DNA of 49,426 bases from Flavobacteriales bacterium (GTDB lineage Bacteria; Bacteroidota; Bacteroidia; Flavobacteriales; Flavobacteriaceae). Location: the NCBI GenBank assembly GCA_002747735.1, contig PDQE01000029.1:1-49426 (forward strand). The letters run 5' to 3'. How positions within the stretch are numbered: the stretch's first letter is position 1; each line of letters opens with the position of its first letter. The notes beneath the pieces were generated by a model. The model had not been told where the DNA came from. It worked only from the letters and a program-made list of their open reading frames with translations, and ran no database searches. The position numbers were made by a program, and so were the translations under genes. Positions 1-6,983 of this stretch are shown in pieces.

Positions 1-1
1 C

Positions 2-91
2 TATAAACTCAACAGACGCTATTTTGGTGAAAACCTATTTGATAGACTGGTTATAGCTGTCAATCATCAATACTGGTATAAAAGTGTGTAA
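2..91 (+). mobile_element. C-terminal tail of an IS1595/ISXO2-like transposase (partial, runs off the left edge)
   Basis: An open frame of 29 codons enters from the window edge and stops at 89-91. The visible tail contains KLNRRYFGENLFDRL, which resembles the C-terminal NRR-F-x-LF-RL motif of ISXO2-like (IS1595 family) DDE transposases. Only this tail is visible, so whether the element is intact cannot be judged. The stretch at about 108-129, an AT-rich run around a TTTTCGTATAAAAAC core, could hold its right terminal inverted repeat, but the matching left end lies outside the window. The family call rests on a short motif and is tentative. Confidence 0.5.
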
Positions 92-195
92 TCAAATATA
101 TTTTTTCCTGTTTTCGTATAAAAACAACTAATTTATATTATTTATAGGTTAGTTTTTACATCACACTAAATTGCCTTAAAGTAATTATCACAATT

Positions 196-600
196 ATGAA
201 ACCCTTATATCAAAATTATATTTTACTTGTATTAGTTTTAGTCTTTATTAATTGCAGTAAAGAAGAACTTTCTCTTGACCCTAATGTAAATATATTAGGT
301 AAATGGAAGATTATTGAGAATTCTTTAGGGCCAATAAGTTATCCTGGTGCTTATGAAGAGTATTTAATGGATAGCATACTATACATCTATAATAGTAAAG
401 ATGATTATTTTTATGATCAATATTGGTTTAGTAATTCCCTTTTATACAAAAAACATATATATATAAATCAAATTACTAAAGACACTCTACTAGTTGACAT
501 TCAATCATATCAGTATGAATTTTTGGATAATAACACTTTAAGACTTGATATACAGAATCCTGCATTGGTTCCTACTTTTATTTATAAACGTATAAATTAA
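196..600 (+). CDS. Small lipoprotein, lipocalin-like, function unknown
   Basis: The 134-residue product starts with a lipoprotein signal peptide ending in VFINC (Cys20). After the cysteine come S-K-E-E, which fits the Bacteroidota lipoprotein export signal (Lys followed by acids), so the mature protein may be surface exposed. The mature part contains ILGKWKI near residue 33, the start typical of small lipocalin-like domains in this phylum, followed by alternating aromatic and polar residues suggesting beta strands. The gene stands alone between a transposase tail and the peroxidase gene. I do not recognise a specific family; the lipocalin-like label is an inference from the opening motif and size. 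Confidence 0.75.
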   Translation: MKPLYQNYILLVLVLVFINCSKEELSLDPNVNILGKWKIIENSLGPISYPGAYEEYLMDSILYIYNSKDDYFYDQYWFSNSLLYKKHIYINQITKDTLLVDIQSYQYEFLDNNTLRLDIQNPALVPTFIYKRIN

Positions 601-803
601 ACAATGATTATTAATCAAATATCCATTGTAAAGTATTGATATTTATACGATATGACTTTAGAGGAGTTGGTATGATCACGGGCGGTTCCTGTGATTCTTT
701 TAAAAGTAGTTAAATGGGGGCAGTAGTTTCAGTTTGGAACAGATTTTCTAATGTGCAAATCTGGATTATCTTGTTAAATAAGATTTGGTATGTTAGAAAA
801 GAG

Positions 804-811
804 TAAATTTG
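804..811 (+). promoter_or_regulatory. Candidate -7 box (TAAATTTG) for the cytochrome c peroxidase gene
   Basis: TAAATTTG matches the Bacteroidota -7 consensus TAnnTTTG and lies 22 bases before the ATG at 834. No -33 TTG is found at the usual 19-20 base spacing (the nearest leaves 16 bases). A second match, TACTTTTG at 824-831, sits too close to the ATG to serve an 834 start. Confidence 0.35.
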
Positions 812-833
812 TAACCATAAAATTACTTTTGTA

Positions 834-1964
834 ATGAAAAGGGGCTGGCTTTTTTTTGCGGCGATAATTGTAATATTTTTTTTAGTAAGGTGGTGGTATA
901 ATAATCCGTCAACTTCTGAATTGAGAAAGGTTTACAGCAGCGGTGATAATACCCTTTGGCCAGAGCCCCATTTGGATTTGTCAGTTGTTCCTTATTTTGA
1001 GGAAATTGGGCCATTGCCCAAAATTGAATTTCCGGAATACAATCCTTATTCTGAACCTAAGAAAGAGTTGGGGAAACTACTTTTTTTTGATCCCAGGCTT
1101 TCGCGTTCCGGACAGATTGCCTGTGCTTCCTGCCACGACTCTCAACTGGGGTGGGCAGATGGCAAAAGGGTGTCTTTTGGACATGACCGAAAAATGGGTG
1201 CACGCAATGCAATGACAATTTTAAATTCGGGTTTTGTAGATTCTTTATTCTGGGATGGCAGGGCTGTTTCACTTGAAGATCAAGTCCATTTCCCCATTCA
1301 AGATAGTGTGGAGATGAATGCCCCATTTGATATGGCTGTAAACAATATTTCTAAAATTGCAGGATACCGCACTTATTTTGAAAAAGCTTTTGGAGACAGC
1401 AAAGTTACCAAAGAACGGATAGCTAAGGCCATAGCAACTTATGAACGAACTATTGTAAGCCGCAAAAATCGGTTTGATAAGTTTGTTGAAGGCGATAGTA
1501 CACAACTAACCGATAGTGAAATATTAGGGTTACACTTGTTCCGCACAAAGGCAAGATGCATCAATTGCCATAATTCTCCCCTGTTTTCTGATAACAGTTT
1601 TCACAATACCGGACTCTCTTACTACGGAAGGAAATATGAAGATTTAGGTAGATATGATGTAACTAAAAAGGCTAAAGATGTAGGCAAATTTAGGACTCCT
1701 TCGTTACGAGAACTTCAATTTACCGCACCTTATATGCACAATGGCCTGTTTCCTATACTTAGCGGTGTTATTAATATGTATGATGCCGGCATGCCAAGAC
1801 CCAAACGAAAAAAACACCAATTAAACGACAGTCTTTTTCCGGCTACTACACCTTTGGTAAAAAAACTAAATCTTACAGATGCCGAAAAAAAAGCATTACT
1901 TGATTTTTTACTTGCTTTGAGTGAAAGGCGGCACCGTGAGCAACCGCCCCGGCTTGTACAGTAA
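834..1964 (+). CDS. Di-heme cytochrome c peroxidase (MauG/CcpA family), membrane anchored
   Basis: The 376-residue product has an N-terminal hydrophobic anchor (residues 5-21), then two c-type heme sites, CASCH at 97-101 and CINCH at 242-246. This is the arrangement of bacterial di-heme peroxidases, which reduce hydrogen peroxide in the periplasm with electrons from a cytochrome or other donor. Other family signs are GKLLFFDPRLS before the first heme, FWDGR at 139-143 and TAPYMHNG near the C terminus, where the distal ligand lies. The gene converges with the protease-like gene, the stops being only a few bases apart. In other Bacteroidota such peroxidases often sit beside TonB-receptor loci (recollection, not checked). 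Family call firm; physiological substrate unknown. Confidence 0.9.
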   Translation: MKRGWLFFAAIIVIFFLVRWWYNNPSTSELRKVYSSGDNTLWPEPHLDLSVVPYFEEIGPLPKIEFPEYNPYSEPKKELGKLLFFDPRLSRSGQIACASCHDSQLGWADGKRVSFGHDRKMGARNAMTILNSGFVDSLFWDGRAVSLEDQVHFPIQDSVEMNAPFDMAVNNISKIAGYRTYFEKAFGDSKVTKERIAKAIATYERTIVSRKNRFDKFVEGDSTQLTDSEILGLHLFRTKARCINCHNSPLFSDNSFHNTGLSYYGRKYEDLGRYDVTKKAKDVGKFRTPSLRELQFTAPYMHNGLFPILSGVINMYDAGMPRPKRKKHQLNDSLFPATTPLVKKLNLTDAEKKALLDFLLALSERRHREQPPRLVQ

Positions 1965-1968
1965 TATT

Positions 1969-4092
1969 TTAACGGCTCCAGGGAGCCAATAATCGGTTTT
2001 TGCTTTTTAAAGCCTCCTTTCTAACCTTTTCGGGATAGGATTTGTCCTCTATTATAGCTGTGCAACAATCTATAATCTGCGGTTTCTGATAAGATAGATT
2101 AAACCAACCTAGAGCTTCTAACATAAGTACCTGTTGTTTTGGGTTTTTGGAATCTTTTAAAAATTTGCAAAAATCTGGTACGCCCGGATGATAATTATAG
2201 TTTCGCAGCGAACGGATGGCAAACTTTACCTTTTTGTTAGAACTATCCGGATTTAGGATTTCCGTGACAGATTTATCCCAGCGTCCCGTATTTTTTTCAA
2301 GTTTGCGTTTAATTTCCGGCTTAACCTTATCTGAGTGGATATAATTTGTAGTCTTTTGGTAAATAGTATCAAAGGCATTCATTATCGCTTCTTTTGGAAA
2401 TAGTTGAAGGGATTGTTTTATGTTGAAACTTTCTCGGATACTCGTATTATTTGCAACGGCGGCAGTAACTAAAGGAGCAACCAGTTCCTCATCTCCGCAT
2501 TTGCCTATCAGGTAAAGTGCCTCCCTCCTTATAAGTTCATATGAATCTTGTATTGCCAAAACCAGTGCTTTTTTAAAGTTTTTATCGTTTAAAGCTGTAA
2601 GGAGCTTAAGGCTTTCCATACGAACTACTTCTTGTGTGCTGTTTTGAAAGGTGTTAAAAAGTAAATCCGAGATTTCCGGATAATTGTTTTCGTAAAGTTT
2701 TAGCAGAGCTAGAGCCTGAATATCAGGATAAGAGGCATTTAATTGATTCTTCCAAAAATCTATATCCAAATCTTTATCTGCTAAAGCCTCGTTTAAATTA
2801 AATGGAGCCATAACTGATGAAAAATGGAAAGTTGGGTCACCTATAATGTGTTCGTCAGGCCATTTGTCTTGTAGGGTACTTACCGAATTGGCATGAACCA
2901 CTATGGTATTTCCTTCTCCAAAAATGTAAGCACCGGAGAGATATTCTCCCAATTGAAAAGCACCATTAAAACACGAGTCAAACATAATAAACCGGGCATT
3001 GGGAACATACCCTTCCATATCGGCCAAAGTAACATCCATTTTTGCATAGTTGATGGAATCTATTCTGATTTGATTTTCATCAAAGGTGCCTTCAAACCAG
3101 TCTAAGGGCACACCATGACGTTGATGGTAGCTCTGTTTTACTTTTTCGGTATTTTGCCCTTTTTGTTTTGCAATTCTTAGTTTAGAACGTAAAAACAACT
3201 TAATTCCTTCTACCTGTTGAGTGATTCCTTTGGCATCCGGAAGGCCATTTAAATATTGTACATCTTTATTCCCGTGGTGATGCAATAAAGCCATATCCAA
3301 ATCATTGCGTTGTAATTCGGACATTAGTCGTTGACGAATGTGTTTGTCGAATGAAAAATCGATATATTCCAGTCCGTTTTGCTGTTTTTTTAGCCATGGA
3401 AATTGCTCGTATAATGCTATTTTTTCATCCATTCTGGCAAGCATGGATTCAGAATTATACCCATGGCCAGCAAAGAAAAGAACCTCATCCAAAACGTTTT
3501 TCTCTTTTTTTAAACGAACCACTTTTGTCAGATACTTTTTTAGGTCTTCGTATTTATGGTCTGTTTCAAAAGGTTTTATCCTGCCCGTGTAAATTTCCGG
3601 TGCCAGATATTGGGATGATTCTGGTTTTAAGGAATAATAATGCAGGTTGGGATGTATTGAATCTTTTTTTAAAAACTCAAATCTTAGGTCAAAATCATCA
3701 TAAAATCTATCGGAAGGAACGGATGATTGTTCCCATGAAAAACGATCTTGGTCCATTTTAAAGGCTCGTGTAAAATGCTGGGCATCAAGAATCATGGGTA
3801 CGGGAATATCTCCTATAAAAACAGCACCTTCTAAAGGATGTTCCTTTTTTTGGTAATATTGCATTAATTGTTCTCTGATAGAATTGGAATCGCCTACGGA
3901 ATCTACTATAATAAAGGGTTCTAATCCATCTTCGGCTATAGAAAAAGCATAGGCATCTACCGCTGTTTTGGCATGCGTATAGCTGTCTTTATCAATAACA
4001 ATAGCAAATCCCGGGGTTCTTGGTAAATTACTGCAAGATAATACCAACATGCTCAAACAAAGTATTATGCAATAACCCGACCTGAAATTCAT
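1969..4092 (-). CDS. Lipoprotein with a clan-CD (C25/gingipain-like) protease fold and C-terminal HEAT repeats
   Basis: The 707-residue product starts with a lipoprotein signal ending LVLSC (Cys20); no acidic export signal follows, so a periplasm-facing location is likely. Residues about 25-430 resemble C25-type peptidases: VFIGDIPVP (92-100), YTGRIKP (168-174), a His-Gly pair in LLHHHGN (269-275), a Cys in FDSCFNG (371-377) and IIGDPTFHF (416-424). His-Gly and Cys after two hydrophobic strands is the catalytic dyad of clan CD. The dyad is about 100 residues apart because of an insertion, longer than in gingipains. Residues about 435-700 form helical HEAT-like repeats (QDSYELIRREALYLIGKCG). 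Last gene of the TonB-receptor operon, 42 bases after the DUF6850 gene. Substrate unknown; proteolytic activity is an inference. Confidence 0.7.
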   Translation of the reverse strand: MNFRSGYCIILCLSMLVLSCSNLPRTPGFAIVIDKDSYTHAKTAVDAYAFSIAEDGLEPFIIVDSVGDSNSIREQLMQYYQKKEHPLEGAVFIGDIPVPMILDAQHFTRAFKMDQDRFSWEQSSVPSDRFYDDFDLRFEFLKKDSIHPNLHYYSLKPESSQYLAPEIYTGRIKPFETDHKYEDLKKYLTKVVRLKKEKNVLDEVLFFAGHGYNSESMLARMDEKIALYEQFPWLKKQQNGLEYIDFSFDKHIRQRLMSELQRNDLDMALLHHHGNKDVQYLNGLPDAKGITQQVEGIKLFLRSKLRIAKQKGQNTEKVKQSYHQRHGVPLDWFEGTFDENQIRIDSINYAKMDVTLADMEGYVPNARFIMFDSCFNGAFQLGEYLSGAYIFGEGNTIVVHANSVSTLQDKWPDEHIIGDPTFHFSSVMAPFNLNEALADKDLDIDFWKNQLNASYPDIQALALLKLYENNYPEISDLLFNTFQNSTQEVVRMESLKLLTALNDKNFKKALVLAIQDSYELIRREALYLIGKCGDEELVAPLVTAAVANNTSIRESFNIKQSLQLFPKEAIMNAFDTIYQKTTNYIHSDKVKPEIKRKLEKNTGRWDKSVTEILNPDSSNKKVKFAIRSLRNYNYHPGVPDFCKFLKDSKNPKQQVLMLEALGWFNLSYQKPQIIDCCTAIIEDKSYPEKVRKEALKSKNRLLAPWSR

Positions 4093-4134
4093 ATTGTTTT
4101 AAAGTCTATGTTTTATCTTTAAATAATTTTGGTC

Positions 4135-5691
4135 TTAAAAAGATACTCCCATTTTTATTACGCTATATAATCGATAGGCATTATTATCAAAATAGGGAAC
4201 TTTATCCATGGTTTTAATCCATCTGCTTTCAAACGCCAAATATGGCAATACTTTTGATTTAAACAAATAGGGAAGCCCAAATTTTATGAAGCCGTTTAAT
4301 TGGAAGTTATCAGTACTTCTGTAGTAATGATCGGGGTATGTTACCCTTTCTACTAATAAGATTTGATCTATCTCCAAATCGGATTGTAAATTGTATCGAT
4401 AACCAAGATTAATATTGAGGGAAAGATTGGTTTTTCCCAATTGCCATTGTTTATAGCCGCCTATATTTCCGGTTAAATTGTAGATGTCTTGTTTATAACC
4501 TTCGGGATAGAAATTACCCATATCCATTTGAAACTGAACTCCTGCAGAAAGAATATGATTGGTAAATCCATCTTTCTTTTGATGAATCATGTTGTATTGT
4601 ATGCCTGCCTTGGCAATGGCTTTTTTGTATCGAATAGATTCATTATACACCTGCCAGTATTGTGTGCCATCGCCGCCGGTAACCTGTTTTTGATCAAACC
4701 ATTTACCTTTTACTTCGGTAAGGCTACCCTGAAGTTTTATTTCATTAAGCCCATTATCATGTAAAAAACGGATGCGATTGGTTAAATTCAGCGTAAGAGC
4801 AGAATAGTCTCCGGACAGGAATCTTGTATTTATTGTTCCTTCTTGTGCTCTTTCATATTCACTCAACAATTGCAGTTCCAAAAGATTAGTCCAGTTGGTA
4901 TTTTTATATTGTGCCTGTAAGCTGCCTCCGTAGTTCCATCCTTTGTAATTTCTTGAAAAATAGTCATCAGACAAAACAAGGTATTTACCAAAGCCCATAA
5001 AACGGAAATAATGGTAATTGGTGTAATGGTCTTCTACATCAAAATCTACTTCCTCCAGAAACCGACTCACTAATAAATTGGCACCTATTTCCCAATTGTC
5101 ATGAACTAAGGTAATCCCGGGTCTAGCGGAAAGTATCATTGAAGAAATCCTAGGACGGGGATCAGTTTGATCTACCTTTTTCCCAACTTTATACGATACG
5201 GATAATCCCCATTTTAGAATTCCCGAAGCATTTTGGGAAGCCACTTTGCCTTCAAGGTTAAAAATTTCGTTATCGTAATTTCCACCAATAGAATCGGCAA
5301 TAATAAAAGGATTTTCCTCTGCAATAAACGATACGTCATTCCAATTGAGCGAGTGTTCCTTACTTTTTCGGTAGCCCATTTTACCGTAAAATGTTATGTT
5401 GTTGGGCTTGGAATAGCCTTCTGTGGCAAAACTGATGGCATCAATGGCTTTGGGGTTGTTGTAATTATAAAAACTCCCTCCAGTGTGTTCAAACCCAAGG
5501 AAAACATCAACAATTCGTTGGTCTATATTGGTCAAAGCAGCAGGATTGTTAGTAGTGAGCCACGGATGTTTTACGTATAATAATTTTAATTCATCCATAT
5601 TTGTGATACTATCATTCAAGTTGTTTTGGGCCTGTGATATAAGACTACAAGACAAAAGAAACAAAGTGCAAAAACAGTTTTTAGCACGCAT
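4135..5691 (-). CDS. DUF6850-like outer membrane beta-barrel protein
   Basis: The 518-residue product has a signal peptide ending at SQAQ (about residue 22) and then a long series of alternating hydrophobic and polar segments rich in Tyr, Trp and Asn, ending in YSVIKMGVSF with a terminal aromatic, as expected for an outer-membrane barrel. Near the N terminus is KHPWLTTNNPAALTNID, which I associate with the DUF6850 barrel family found beside DUF4876 and TonB-receptor genes in Bacteroidota (recollection, not searched). It is separated from the upstream DUF4876 gene by a 9-bp-stem hairpin that could lower its expression. Function unknown; likely an outer-membrane partner of the receptor. Confidence 0.7.
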   Translation of the reverse strand: MRAKNCFCTLFLLSCSLISQAQNNLNDSITNMDELKLLYVKHPWLTTNNPAALTNIDQRIVDVFLGFEHTGGSFYNYNNPKAIDAISFATEGYSKPNNITFYGKMGYRKSKEHSLNWNDVSFIAEENPFIIADSIGGNYDNEIFNLEGKVASQNASGILKWGLSVSYKVGKKVDQTDPRPRISSMILSARPGITLVHDNWEIGANLLVSRFLEEVDFDVEDHYTNYHYFRFMGFGKYLVLSDDYFSRNYKGWNYGGSLQAQYKNTNWTNLLELQLLSEYERAQEGTINTRFLSGDYSALTLNLTNRIRFLHDNGLNEIKLQGSLTEVKGKWFDQKQVTGGDGTQYWQVYNESIRYKKAIAKAGIQYNMIHQKKDGFTNHILSAGVQFQMDMGNFYPEGYKQDIYNLTGNIGGYKQWQLGKTNLSLNINLGYRYNLQSDLEIDQILLVERVTYPDHYYRSTDNFQLNGFIKFGLPYLFKSKVLPYLAFESRWIKTMDKVPYFDNNAYRLYSVIKMGVSF

Positions 5692-5706
5692 AGGTTATTT
5701 AAAATT

Positions 5707-5730
5707 GAAAGGCACACGGAGGTGCCTTTC
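5707..5730 (-). terminator. Intercistronic hairpin between the DUF4876 and DUF6850 genes
   Basis: GAAAGGCAC and GTGCCTTTC form a perfect 9-bp stem around a 6-base loop. On the minus strand it is followed by AATTTTAAAT, a weak U tract. It lies inside an operon whose genes are otherwise closely spaced, so a partial terminator or an mRNA-stabilising stem is more likely than a full stop. Confidence 0.55.
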
Positions 5731-5746
5731 TTGTGTATGAATTTAA

Positions 5747-6964
5747 TTAATCTACTGCTGTTGGGTGTATAAATGGTGTAGGTGTTTGAGAACCAAGAAA
5801 ATCTTCTGTTGAATTGTTGGTATCTTTATAAATAACCTTGCCATCTATAATTTGTTTTACCTTTCTTCTAATACTCTCGCCAACGTAAGTTCCTGAGCAC
5901 CAAACTTTACCGGCATCTAAATCGGCAGGTATTCTTTTATGTCTTTTGTTCTCTTCTGCACGAACTACCTCAACAGCATCAATCACATATTCTTTGGGAA
6001 CCATTAGGTATTCTTTGGTGGAAGTACTGCCGGGACGTGTCATTAAATTTGAAGGATTCTGTGCCCAGGCTACAGGGTCGGTTCCATCAGGTAATCTAAA
6101 GATAATAACTCCTGCTCCAAAAACCGAGTGAAGCCAATCGTACATTTTTGTTGATGTGGTAAACATCATAGAAAGATTGGGTACGCCGGGGGCATCGGCA
6201 TCCTTGCCATTATTGATGTCTCCACAATAGGTTTCCCAATTTGCATTACCTAAGTTTACAGGAGAATCAGGATTGCCTGCCGGGTCAGTTTTGTGATCTA
6301 TACCATCTTGAGCAATAACAATACTGGTACGGGCTTCTAATGGATAATCATCTCCGTCTCCGGGAACATACCATACATGAAACTGTAGTGGTAACCTGTC
6401 CATTAATTTACCGTTTTCATCAACCCAATCGCTTTCACGAGAACTGTTTGGCTGCATAACACCAATACATAGACCATCCAAATAAATGGTATCATCAGAG
6501 TTATTGTAAATTTCATGAAACTGATCGGAATAATATCTTCCATCTTCAGGGGTTTTTGACCCTGTATAATAGATTTCTTTAAAAACTAATCCTCCTCCAA
6601 GAGCTTTAGCCGTTAATGTAATTTCAAAGGAGGCATCAGATGAAAGGGTTGTATTGTCCAAGACTCCATTAAAGGAAAATTCTTCATTTTCGCCAACGGC
6701 AGAAATAGAATACGTTCCTGATTGCAATCCTTTAAGAGTGGCAACGCCATTTGCATCGGTAATAGCCTTTATAGTATCTCCTGAAAGAGTATTGGTAAAG
6801 GTAACACTTATTCCTTCAGCAAGGGTGTTATCGTATCCGTCCGGATATTTAACCGTTATGGTAGCGGTATAGGTCTTAGCTATATCATCATCGTCCTTGT
6901 TACAAGCTACGAAAAACAAGATCGCAAGGGTCATAAATAATAATTTGAATTTTTTTGTTTTCAT
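5747..6964 (-). CDS. DUF4876-family lipoprotein, probably surface exposed
   Basis: The 405-residue product has a lipoprotein signal ending FFVAC (Cys21) followed at once by N-K-D-D-D-D, a textbook Bacteroidota export signal that sends lipoproteins to the cell surface. Residues about 33-118 look like a prealbumin/carboxypeptidase-regulatory beta-sandwich (GVATLKGLQSGTYSISA). The rest matches my recollection of DUF4876, with VFKEIYYTGSKTP, FHEIYNNSDDTIYLDGL and the C-terminal FLGSQTPTPFIHP; the middle recalls a lamin-tail-like fold. It follows the TonB receptor gene by 19 bases, so it is very likely co-transcribed and may act as an extracellular ligand-binding partner, as SusD-like proteins do for other receptors. 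That role is inference. Confidence 0.8.
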   Translation of the reverse strand: MKTKKFKLLFMTLAILFFVACNKDDDDIAKTYTATITVKYPDGYDNTLAEGISVTFTNTLSGDTIKAITDANGVATLKGLQSGTYSISAVGENEEFSFNGVLDNTTLSSDASFEITLTAKALGGGLVFKEIYYTGSKTPEDGRYYSDQFHEIYNNSDDTIYLDGLCIGVMQPNSSRESDWVDENGKLMDRLPLQFHVWYVPGDGDDYPLEARTSIVIAQDGIDHKTDPAGNPDSPVNLGNANWETYCGDINNGKDADAPGVPNLSMMFTTSTKMYDWLHSVFGAGVIIFRLPDGTDPVAWAQNPSNLMTRPGSTSTKEYLMVPKEYVIDAVEVVRAEENKRHKRIPADLDAGKVWCSGTYVGESIRRKVKQIIDGKVIYKDTNNSTEDFLGSQTPTPFIHPTAVD

Positions 6965-6983
6965 AATATTAGAATAATTAGGG

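Noticed and set aside
3351..3761. 136-codon plus-strand frame
   Set aside because: Antisense shadow of the protease-like lipoprotein gene; no signal or motif of its own.
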